From NCBI GenBank assembly GCA_000499405.2, contig HG738139.1, positions 6,782,616 through 6,846,615 on the forward strand: a stretch of DNA of 64,000 bases, given 5' to 3'. Below are positions 1 through 17,411 of this stretch, piece by piece (within the stretch, counting starts at the first letter, position 1; every line of letters starts with the position of its first letter). The position numbers and the translations under genes were made by a program. This DNA comes from Onchocerca volvulus. Its lineage: Eukaryota; Nematoda; Chromadorea; Rhabditida; Onchocercidae. Below the pieces are notes generated by a model that was not told the DNA's origin, ran no database searches, and saw only the letters and a list, made by a program, of their open reading frames with translations.

Positions 1-231
1 AGGCGAAGGTACGCAGTTTAGGGCACTTGTCACTTGCCCAGCCGACATATAGCAACTTTGGTTTTGAACTGATTGTTGTTGTCCAATTACATGACCAACA
101 GAAGGTAACGGCTGCTGAGTTGTCACTAAAAATGTTAATTGTTGCTGCTGTGCAGTTACAGGAGTAACTTGGTGACATCCTCCAAGCGATCTATTGTCAG
201 TTAGCTGCTGTTGTTGTTCAGATTCTAACAT
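1..231 (-). CDS. 5' end of a glutamine-rich protein (partial)
   Basis: Read on the minus strand, an ATG at 231-229 opens a frame of 77 codons that reaches the window edge without a stop. The product is rich in glutamine (runs of three to four Q near residues 6, 30 and 55) with many Thr, Val and Ser and no recognisable domain. Seen directly: the ATG lies 5 nt after a very good nematode 3' splice site (TTTTCAG, complement of 237-243), so it is either a spliced-leader acceptor or the border of an internal exon. Q-rich stretches of this kind are common in transcription factors and co-regulators, but I do not recognise the protein. It is divergent from rpb-2. Only the first part is visible. Confidence 0.5.
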   Translation of the reverse strand, partial: MLESEQQQQLTDNRSLGGCHQVTPVTAQQQQLTFLVTTQQPLPSVGHVIGQQQSVQNQSCYMSAGQVTSALNCVPSP

Positions 232-944
232 AATACCTGAAAACAAATTGGTCATTAGCAATCTTAGCGGATCATTCAAGCTCAAATCAAAAGTTATAAT
301 TTTACAATTTTAAACAACTACCAAAATCGTCAATTTCTGATAAATGCAAACAGTACGGCCAAACAGCGTGAAAGGCATCCCAAACTAACAGATTTCGTTT
401 TCATTATTCATAAGTAAATATGAAGAGAGAACTCGAATGTATAGCGTATAAAGTTAGGAAATCACGAGTGCTTGGGTAATGTATGCGGTGTCAAAGTAAG
501 TTGGAGTTAGAGACTTTGAAAAAATCCCACAAGTCAGTTTAAAAAAAAAAAATGAAAAAAACTCTTCCAAAGACTTGTTATGTACAATACAATGCTCCTA
601 TTAAATTTCCGTACAAGCAAAGATAAATGAAAAAATACCGATCAAAATACATAATGACTAGTCAATCAGAAAAATATAGAAAAAGTGGAACCTGATTACT
701 TAGCGTTCCAGAAATACCTCCTGCTACCATGAAATACTGGTCAGGTGTTGCAAACAAGCAAAACAGATAAACATTCGTAGTTACGTATCACAAGGAGCGG
801 TTCTGTAGAAGAGATAAGTGTGAAAGGCGGAACTTGTTTCTTAAAGCCGGTCGAAATGAAGACAGGCTCTAAAAATTACTTCTGGGACTTCAACTAAAAT
901 GTCAAGTTTGAAATAGGAAAGACAAGTTACAGAACCATTTCTTG

Positions 945-964
945 AAAAAAAAAAAAAAAAAAAA
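945..964. repeat. Poly(A) run of 20
   Basis: Twenty consecutive A, just upstream of the TA microsatellite. Confidence 0.95.
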
Positions 965-983
965 GAAAACAGCATATGTGTGT

Positions 984-999
984 ATTATATATATATATT

Positions 1000-1054
<55 letters not shown>
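984..1054. repeat. TA dinucleotide microsatellite
   Basis: About 70 nt of almost pure TA repeat with one interruption (TATTATACATA) near 998-1005. Likely length-polymorphic and prone to assembly error. Confidence 0.95.
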
Positions 1055-1055
<1 letters not shown>

Positions 1056-2330
1056 CAATGCAAAGCTTTCAATTAAAATTTCTAACGATTCCATAAAAGT
1101 TGAATCGTAATGTAATGCAAATTATGCTGCGTTCAAAACCTTCAAAAAATATTTGTAGAATTCTGCTGACTTCTATTTTACGTTTGGTTCTATAGACACT
1201 AATGTGTCAACTGTGTATAAATTGAATTTTGATTTAAGTTACAGATAGTATTCAAATGCTCAAAAGTATAAAGCTCGTTTCTCACTCAAATGCCATACAT
1301 AAATAACTCAGAAAAGTGTATGACTGAGTTGAGCGAAATATTGTTTATGATGTCAGATATTTCGACAGACAGAACGTTCTTAGCATGTTCAACTCTTCTC
1401 TTCCCTTTAGTTCTAGCGTTCATTAATTTCCTCATCAACTCAGACCGGACTGATATTTCCAGAAAGGAAGATGAAGCCATCAACTAGAACATAAACAAGC
1501 ATTGCATGTGGCACATGAAAAGAGAATTTCCGGGACTCCGGATTCTATACACAAGATCCGGTAGAAAAGATCACTGTCCTAAACTTGTCAGGAAATGCTG
1601 CAATCCCATGGCAAAGCCATTTCAAGAAGTCTTCGTATCGACACAGCTAAGGAAATACGAGAAAAAGTGAAAACAAAGAAAAGCAGCCCGAGAGCCGCTT
1701 TTTATTACAATTAAGTTGGCCGGCCTTAAAATATCCATTTGCTCATTATAAACAGAATTGGAAGCGGAGAGTTTAACTGTCTGAGGGAGGATGTTGGGAG
1801 TGAAGATTCGGAACTGAAAGGCATAAGTGGAGGATTCTGAAGAGAAAGGCAGAAGCTGCGGAGTTACTGTTAGACAGAACCAATCGTTCAAGTAGAGAAG
1901 ACATCAGTATGCGATAATAGTTGGTCTAGTGATATCAGTCTTAGTGATATCAATCAACCAATTTTTTAAATGAAATATTTAGAACCATTGCCTACTTGCT
2001 TTAGTGCATTGTTTAATGGTTAAGAAATTCAGAGTTGGAGAAGACGTAGTTTTTAGGATTGCTTCTCTCTTCTGTCATCCATTATGAGGAGGATTTTAGT
2101 ATCATTAGTATCAAGCTTATAAGTATGATTTTTATTTTGTTCATTCATATTAAGACAATAACATATAACGTTATGTTGCCTTACACTCCCAAGACTTACA
2201 CTTCCGTACGGCTATTCCGAGACTTATACTTCCGTAAGATTATTCACTACGGAATATTTCCTTTTGGTAATTCTTACGCTAGATATTATCAATTCGTTCA
2301 CGATGTTATTACGTATTTCTTTTCTCAATT

Positions 2331-2342
2331 TTTCAATTTTAG
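2331..2342 (+). promoter_or_regulatory. Probable spliced-leader acceptor of rpb-2
   Basis: A U-rich tract followed by TTTTAG ending at 2342, six bases before the rpb-2 ATG at 2348. The site and spacing fit a nematode trans-splice acceptor. That the leader is added here is inference. Confidence 0.6.
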
Positions 2343-2347
2343 GGAAA

Positions 2348-9984
<7,637 letters not shown>

Positions 9985-10245
9985 ATTTGTTCACATTGTT
10001 ATATTTATACTTTTTACTAAATGGCAGTTTTATATGCTTTGTATTTTGTCTTGTTCCAAACGAATTTGAAGTTTTTGAAGAGAAGTAGAATTCATGGGAA
10101 TTGGCATCTATATTTAAGGAAATATGCCTACTGCATTTTTGTTTTGCGCTTTACTATAGTTATTACATGTTAACATTGAAAAATAGGAATTGCAGTTGTT
10201 TGATGATTGAATTATGAATAAGTGAGCTTGCATATTGTTTTTCTT

Positions 10246-10299
<54 letters not shown>

Positions 10300-10764
10300 T
10301 TCACTTTTTGTGATTGATTGAAAATTCCTCGTATTGTTTGTTTGAAAATCTTTATGATTGTTTGATTGAAAAAAAAAAAAATGTTTGGTTTACTTGATCA
10401 GTGTAGAGGCCACCAAATGTACTGAATAGTACTATTCAGGAAATGAACCCATGAGGAAGTAATTCAATGAAGCTAGTCATGGGTTTTGACGGAATGTGAG
10501 GGATCTAATTATTGTTGAAAGTTTGGTGAAGTCTTTCCAACCTTTTCAAATAAATAAGCATATTAAATGCTGTGGGAGCTCTTCGTTAAATATATATTTC
10601 CGGTGCTGTGAAATAAATGTTCGTAGAGACTGCGTTTGTTACGATACAATTATCCACACACTAAATTAACATGAGGATGGGTTGGTTGTAGATATAGTTG
10701 ACCTAAATGTCGTGCCAAAACCAATATTATTCCTAGTTCGGATAATTTTTGCAACAAATTCGTT
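9985..10764. other. rpb-2 3' flank and spacer
   Basis: About 780 nt after the rpb-2 stop with no supportable exon. It holds the 51-T tract (10248-10298). A candidate AATAAA polyadenylation signal lies at 10549-10554, but I see no canonical signal closer to the stop. An acceptor-like TATTCCTAG ends at 10735, 30 nt before the next gene's ATG, and could be its spliced-leader site. Confidence 0.5.
10248..10298. repeat. Poly(T) tract of 51
   Basis: Fifty-one consecutive T. Likely length-variable; the assembled length is uncertain. Confidence 0.95.
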
Positions 10765-13700
10765 ATGTCATTTGATTCTTTTCCGTTCTGGCTACTACTA
10801 TTTCTATTACTGCAATTTAGCTTTAAATCTTCTAATACGCAGCAAACTCCTTCCGGTTTGTCTTTTGTTTTGCATAAATTCTCTGGTTGGATAATTGATG
10901 GGTGTGTCAATCTACTTTTTGTGATTATAAGATTCTCCTGCATCAATGGTTAAGTGAGATAACAATAAAAATTCAAAGCATGCAAAGAAATCTCTGCTTG
11001 TTGGATATCTACGGTTCAACATCAGCGATCCAATTTGATAAAGCGAAATGATCCAGAGGCATTGTTGCTAAAGTCTTTAGTCCAATAGATGTTAAATGTT
11101 ATTATTAGGCAATTTAGTTGAGGGTATATATTACAATTAATAATAATCGGGCAGTTTATTATTAGCTATAATGTATATCTATTTAATTTTATGATGTTAT
11201 CCTGATACCTTAGAACAAATGTTTATTTTGGGAAATAAATCAATTGCAGAGAATGACAGCGCAAAGAAACTTAGGGAAATGACTGTCTTCGGTAAAGATA
11301 TGTATTTTGTTTTTGTTTTTTATCAGAAAAATACCTATGAAGTAATCTGAACATTCTTTTTTTCTCTCTCAAATTTAATAAAAGCTCAAAGTAATTGCTT
11401 TTCATACATTTACTGTGATGTAACGTTCTGCTGTTTATTAGCAAAAATAGACAATCGTTGCTTGCGGAAAGTTTCATTTCTCTATAATTAGATTACTGAT
11501 CAATATTCTACATTATTTCTAAATTTGAAATAAAATTAGAGATCGAAGATTGCTGAAAAAGAATTTCAGAAACGAATGCTGAAAATCAGGGAAATATCGA
11601 CCAAATTATCTACCCATGGTTAAAGCCTTGGGTTAGAATTGTTGACATTATGAAACAGAACGCGAAAGCATTCGATTTTACAGATAAAGTATAATTTTTT
11701 CAATTGTTATTTCAGAACTCATGTTATGGTTATACCGCATGTTACGATCCACCATAAAGCATTATTGAAATGCACATTTTGCTTACCCAACACTTTTTAC
11801 GTTTACGCTTACGTGTGCACTCATGTTGTTATTGTATAGTTTGCAGAAACAATTATATCTCCAATTTATAGTAATAAAAATTATTTGGAAAGATGAAGTC
11901 TCATAAATTTTCTCTGATATTATTACTCTCAAACCACTCAGATTGGAGAGTTATTTCAGGCAGAGAAAAAACCTTGGAAAAATTCAGTAAGCCCATCACA
12001 ATCAATATTTGATTTTTTAAAACCAGCGAAGAAGATGGAATTGAATACCAAACTAGAACCCGTTTTGCAGCGTCTATTCGATCCATTTGTCAAATCTTTT
12101 CATGAATTTGGTCGACTTACTAAGATATGCTTTCAGTTTCATCATTTTTTTATCTTTCCAATTTTCTTAAATAAAAAATTAAGTTCAGAATATATGCATT
12201 CATTCATTTTGTTTAGGCTTTTTTCAGTAACTAATACAGAATTTCCAAAAAAAAAAATTCACTTTCACTTTCAATTATTCATTTTGAGTTAGTCATTTTG
12301 ATTACCAATATGTTCATTTCTTTAGAATCTGCAGCAGCTCGATCCCATCACAATCTCATCTGCAGTTGTTCAACCGAAGAATGATATGTTTGGAAACAAT
12401 CTACTGTTCCCGAAATCTGCAACACCTCAGAATACAGTCTATATCAATTCTTTAGCCAAAAATGCACCTCTTACCCAACAAACAGAGGTTACAAATCATC
12501 TTTTTAAAAAATCAAAAATGTAATGAAAGAGCAAATTAGTCTGTTTGATACATCATTTCTGAAACCACTACCGGATTCACCGATCCACGGTACTAGCCTT
12601 TCGCTTGATGTTGAGTCTTTGTTATCATGGCCACAAATTAGTGCTGAGTCAGAGACAGAACGGGGATAACTCCTACTTGGTCCAAAGAACTTGCAAATGC
12701 GATCACGCCAAAACGTAAGAAAGGAAGGTGAAGATATTGACTTTGTAAATAAAGGAGATTACTTTCGCCCCTCAGAAAGTTATATATAAAGCGTTGCAAA
12801 AGAAATAAATATGCAAATAAGCTATCTGAGAGTTACTGTAAAATATATGGAAGTCAGGTTGATGGTATCTTATTTGCGCTATAGCATCTACAAAAAAGCC
12901 GGAAATCATAGCTTAAAAATTACTATTGCTCAAAACAATTCAACTCAGTAATTCATTCTCTTTCTTTTTTGTTCACCATTCCTACCACTGGTAAATACTC
13001 TATCATTTTGCCGAAACTTTCTACCAAATCCAGTTATAAAATGCTGAAAGTACGCATCCCGAAACTTATTCCTTTACTAGTCTATTTCATAATCTATTAA
13101 TTTCGAAAAAAATGGCAAAGATTTGAAATTGTCTTTTTATGTTAAAAAAAAGCCCATACGGCACAATTTTTTCTATTCGTTCCTAACCCTATCTTTAAAA
13201 ATAATCCACTATCGAATTTTGATAAATTCCTGTGATTTTGTGTTTATGTATTAATGAACTTGTTTAATCAATATCAACTTTTTAAATTATTTTCTCTTAT
13301 TTTTGAATTGGCATACGATAAATTCATGTTTTTTCTAGTATTTTAAGCAAACATTGTAACCTACTTCACTTTATGAATGCTAAGTATTTTTATTGAATTT
13401 TAACTAATTTGAATTGCCTTTTTTTCTGACTAATACTGATGAGAGGCATATTGTTTTAATCTAGTTAATTTCTGATTTTCTATACCTCAATTGAAGTTCA
13501 TAAGACATGATAAAAAACTATATATTTTTGAGAATCTTACTTATTCAAAATAATTTTAGTCGGCAACAACAATGCCATCAATATTGACGCTGTTAGAATC
13601 ATTTGGCCGTAATCAAAAACGTCGTGAGGAAGTTGAAGTTGGTCGTGATCGGACAGTTAACGTACTTGGCATGCCCGTTGGCCGAAAGGATGGCATTTCT

Positions 13701-14067
13701 TTGGCTCCATTAAAAGGTTTTCATTGAAAACCATTTAATTAATAATAACACAGAATATATCTAAAAAAAAAAAAAAAAAAGGATCACTCAGAATGTTACG
13801 TGGATAATACGAATTATATCAGAGATCAAAGAATAATATTAATTAAAGGCTACACTAATGAACAAAATTGTTTTTCAATTTAAACACGAATCTTTCTTTT
13901 TGCAAATACTACGTTCATAAACAAAATAGTATTTTATAGGTCTTAGCGTCGGTAATGAGGATATGTTTGGTCCGATTGCTGTCAACGATAAATACAATAT
14001 CAATTGGGGGTTTTTCAGCGATCTCAGTAAAATGTTAAGTAAAACTGCGCAGCAAGTATTTCAGTGA
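10765..14067 (+). CDS. Unrecognised secreted protein, about eight exons, with an in-frame stop
   Basis: I do not recognise this family. Proposed exons: 1, 10765-10855; 2, 11250-11291; 3, 11570-11688; 4, from 11960 (end unclear, between about 11986 and 12110); 5, 12326-12487; 6, 12532-12714; 7, 13560-13716; 8, 13940-14067 (TGA). Phases match at every joint I can define. Exon 1 encodes a clear signal peptide (MSFDSFPFWLLLFLLLQFSF). The rest is polar with recurring hydrophobic/Pro-Lys patches (FDFLKPAKK, LFDTSFLKPLPDS, EDMFGPIAV) and a basic segment GRNQKRREEVEVGRD; no known domain is visible. Oddities: exon 6 has TAA in frame at 12667-12669 although the frame and a GTAAGA donor continue beyond it; intron 5 is only 44 nt. 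It may end at that stop, be a decaying gene, or contain a sequence error. Two AATAAA signals follow exon 8. It lies downstream of rpb-2 on the same strand. Confidence 0.5.
13763..13780. repeat. Poly(A) run of 18
   Basis: Simple-sequence A run inside the last intron of the secreted-protein gene. Confidence 0.9.
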
Positions 14068-14228
14068 ATTTCTCAAGTTTTGAATTTTTATATTAGATTT
14101 CTTGCGATTTCATAGTTTTAATTACCATGTTTTTCTATTTTTGTAACTTGCAAAAATTGCAAAAATTTTTGACCGAAATTCCAAAAAATTTTTAAGATTT
14201 ATTTTAATGCAGCATTCAATGAGTTAGC

Positions 14229-14283
14229 AATAAATGTGATGATCGTTCCAGTTCGACGAGAATGATCTTAATTCGGCAATAAA
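14229..14283 (+). terminator. Polyadenylation signals of the secreted-protein gene
   Basis: Two AATAAA hexamers at 14229-14234 and 14278-14283, 160-215 nt after the exon 8 stop. Seen directly; use is inferred. Confidence 0.5.
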
Positions 14284-14968
14284 TATGTTTGATTGTTAGT
14301 ATATGTCATTTGTTTTTATTGTATACAGCTATTTCTTATGATAAATGTATCAGATATCGAAAGTGTGATCTAAATTTTCGGTCATTGATAAACTTAGACT
14401 ATTATGCAACTGCGAAAATAAGAAGCCTGAAACTTGATTTTTTCATTACTTTCTTGGTCAAGTAAGATGGCGATATTACTGTCTTGCATACAAATTCGAA
14501 TTAGCTGTGGCAATTTAAATAATACTTCAATGTAGCTCACTTGAAGAAGTTCTTTTAAGTAAAGATAACAGCAGCAGTTTGATAAATTGTCTCAAAAAAT
14601 AATATGATAAACTTTATACACAAATCAACGATGTATTGTTGTCATAGAGAAAAAGATCATAGTGCAATTCATAAACTTAATAGTATACTTAAATGATGAA
14701 AGTGAAGCTAATCATTCACATTCCTTTAACACTTCCAGATAATCATTTTCCCAATCATATGGATCATTCAAGTGTCGACCGCCAGCCAAATTCTGTAAAA
14801 TTATGGCTGAAATGTTCAAATTATCACGAAAATTCATTTTTCTTTAGTTGGAATATCACTGAATGTTTTTTCTTCCAAAATTTCCATGATATCCCAATTT
14901 CAGGATATTATTGGATTTACAGTTTTATCCAGCTGGATATGATTTGGTCCGGGAACTATCATTTCATT
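14284..14968. other. Convergent intergenic spacer
   Basis: About 0.7 kb between two convergent genes. No supportable coding exon; an open frame of about 100 codons at 14693-15001 on the plus strand overlaps the end of the kinase gene and looks like chance. Confidence 0.5.
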
Positions 14969-14974
14969 TTTATT
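14969..14974 (-). terminator. Polyadenylation signal of the kinase gene
   Basis: AATAAA on the minus strand, 24 nt past the kinase stop codon. The spacing is normal for short nematode 3' UTRs. Confidence 0.55.
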
Positions 14975-14997
14975 TTTTCGTCTTGTTTTACTAATCT

Positions 14998-17411
14998 TTA
15001 ATTGAAAGTTTTATAGTAGAATGTTGAGGCATCTACTGTAAAAGCAAATATTTCATTTTCACAAATGTAGATTGTTTTGTTTTGAGATCCCAAAGTTTCA
15101 AATGTTGCAACCTTCATGGTTGAAATTAAAAATGTATAATTAGGTTCAGCATCTACATCTAATGTCATCACTGCTCGACCGTACTCACGCATATTGTAGC
15201 CAACGTTTTCGGATATTTTCGCGAAATCATCTTTCACCTGAAAATCAGAGCAGTTTTCTAATCTTTAATTCTATACTATTTGAAGAGAAAAGGGCCTGAG
15301 TTGCTTGGATTTATTTCTATTTAACATTAAATATCAATGAATAGGAAATAGGAAATATGAAAATTACTAATTCCATTTTAGCATTTTTTATTTTTTCATC
15401 ACTTTTCTCATTCCTCCAGGGTAATTCTCCTTTAAGTATTTCTATAAGTGTGAAAAAAAGCGCGATAAGATCATCTGATGGTCCTTGTTCCATCCGATCG
15501 TGTACACGCATTGACACGTAGCGCAATGTTCCGCGGAAACCAACTCGTTTTCTTCTCTCCACCGGTTTTCCATCCGATTGCCGAAATTTTCTCGCCAAGC
15601 CATAATCCACGATGATCAAGCGTCGACTGCTCTGTTTGATATTTCTTTTTGTATATTAATATCGAAAGTATTTGATAATTTCTCAGTTCGAATTATTTGC
15701 CAATAAAAACTAAATCATCAACTTTGCGAAGTTAATAAAAATTCAAATCTTCAAATAAGTTAGAATGCTGTTAATTTGATCGTGCAAGTATGTACAGCAT
15801 TTTGGACAGTTTTATAAGTAATTAGAAATGGCGTTTCCAAATTTAAATTTTCGCTTGTAAATATTTAGGGAAATACTGCAGAACCGGATTCTATTATACG
15901 ACGTCATCAATTGGCCTACTTTTTCGGTTAGACCAAAGCACATATTGGCTGGTTTTACATCTCTGTGAATATATCCCACTTTATGCATGTCACGAAGACC
16001 AGCTATTGCCTGCAATGAAGGAATACAGAACAAATGTAACGAAATTTGATTGTCATTTATTACTTGGTTCATTTGTTTATTGTACTGTTGGTATTACTCT
16101 GAACTTTGCAAGCTCATCTGGTATTTCCGCCGAGATTATGGAATCTCACTTGTTAAATTTTACAATAGTAGTTTAAAAATCTTTTTGTCACTCGGAATTT
16201 CAATGAACAAAGTATTTCCTAATCAGAAGGCCGACGATGAAGAAATAAGAGGAAAATAAAAAAAAGTAGAGATGGAAGAATCAAAAACCAAATACTTAAT
16301 ATGACTAATTTTTTATATTACTTGTTGCATGATTCGTCCCGAAGTAGACTTTGATAATCGTTGCAAGGGACACTGCTTTTTTAGATCCGCTACATTTGTT
16401 GACAGTAATTGCATCACGATATAATTTAGGCCATGCTCCGTTCCGGAACCCCACATTAGAGGTGCATGCGGTTGGCCTTGCAGACGTAACATTATCTGAC
16501 AATTCACTTGTTTTAAAATTCAAAATTGCACCTTGCAAAAATATCAGACATGGTAGATACTTCGGCTTCATTGTTCTAATTTTCTTCTCCAGAAATAATT
16601 TCTAAAATTAAAAATTATGTACATTAATCAAGTTCGGAAAGCTAAGTACGAGAATCCGATTACTTTTTGCTCAAGAATTATTCGTTTAGCTACTTTTCCT
16701 TTCCTTAACACAGGTTCCACTTTAACAGCTACTGATTCGCCATTCATTTTCAAATCTGATGCATAATATATCTCTCCGTATCCACCGCTACCAATTAATC
16801 CCTGAAAAGTAGATTATTACTTTAATAAGCCATCAATTTCGTATTTTTCCAGCAAAAGTATTATTTTCTTATGATATAAATCTAGCATTCTAGGATATAA
16901 ATCTAGATTTCACTGAACTTAATTCTGCAGATGAAAATATGAATTTGTCTATTTAAAGATAGCAATGCAAGCTTGAATTTCTGTCGAGATGCTTGATTTA
17001 GTCATCGATTACAAAGGGTATTGATTATTACTTTAACAAGCCATCGATTTCGTATTTTTTCACCAAATTTTACCAAAGTGTCATCAAGATCTAATTGTAT
17101 TGTTGGCCTGAGACGTTTTACTTTTGTGAACTTACTGCAATAAATTTAGTTAAATTTTTGAAAAGTTTGGTGCTCTTTACAGTATAACACGTCTTCTGAA
17201 CCATTTGAAGCAATGGAAACCATCCATACAGTTCTACCTTCTAGTCATTACATGTTATCAAACAGATTATAAAACAAACTTCAGATATCAACTCCAGCAA
17301 AAATTTTATATCTATTACAAACTTCGGCAAAATGATACTCTGCACACTAATCGAACTTGGTTTAGTCGTTGGTAAATCGCTAGACGTATTATCACTAAGT
17401 GAAGAATCCAT
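14998..17411 (-). CDS. CK1 superfamily (tau-tubulin kinase-like) protein kinase
   Basis: Seven exons on the minus strand, all phases consistent: 17411-17323, 17134-17032, 16801-16664, 16495-16322, 16009-15920, 15631-15368, 15237-14998 (TAA); about 365 residues. Motifs: glycine loop IGSGGYGEIY (68-76), catalytic lysine in VAVK (K91), catalytic loop HRDVKPAN (183-190), metal-binding motif DYG (207-209) where DFG is usual, then RGTLRYVS and DDLIALFFTLIE, the CK1-type replacement of the APE region. QGQPHAPLMWGSG and NYIVMQLLSTNVADL resemble the nematode TTBK/worm-expanded CK1 group. The N-terminal 60 residues are Ser/Thr-rich and end in the LRPTIQLDLDD segment typical of this group. The C-terminal 60 residues are not recognised. 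All catalytic residues are present, so it is probably an active Ser/Thr kinase. Substrate unknown; several such worm kinases are germline- or sperm-expressed, which is family knowledge only. Confidence 0.88.
16812..16848 (-). repeat. Partial copy of the kinase exon 2/intron 2 border
   Basis: 37 nt matching 17023-17059 with two differences, in the same orientation, 211 nt away. The original spans the last 28 coding bases of exon 2, its GTAATA donor and the first intron bases. The copy lies at the 3' end of the same intron, 9 nt before its acceptor. Confidence 0.8.

Larger units (their letters stand above)
232..2330. other. Divergent intergenic region upstream of rpb-2
   Basis: About 2.1 kb between the Q-rich gene (leftward) and rpb-2 (rightward), so it probably holds the promoters of both. 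It contains an A run and a TA microsatellite (listed separately). The stretch at about 1480-1900 is noticeably less AT-rich than its surroundings, but I could not build a supportable exon there. The longest open frame, 90 codons on the minus strand at 1622-1891, has no convincing splice partners. Confidence 0.6.

Noticed and set aside
10650..10946. 98-codon minus-strand open frame opposite the signal-peptide exon
   Set aside because: The plus strand offers a real signal peptide and phase-matched downstream exons; the minus frame has no acceptor or partner exons and no recognisable domain.
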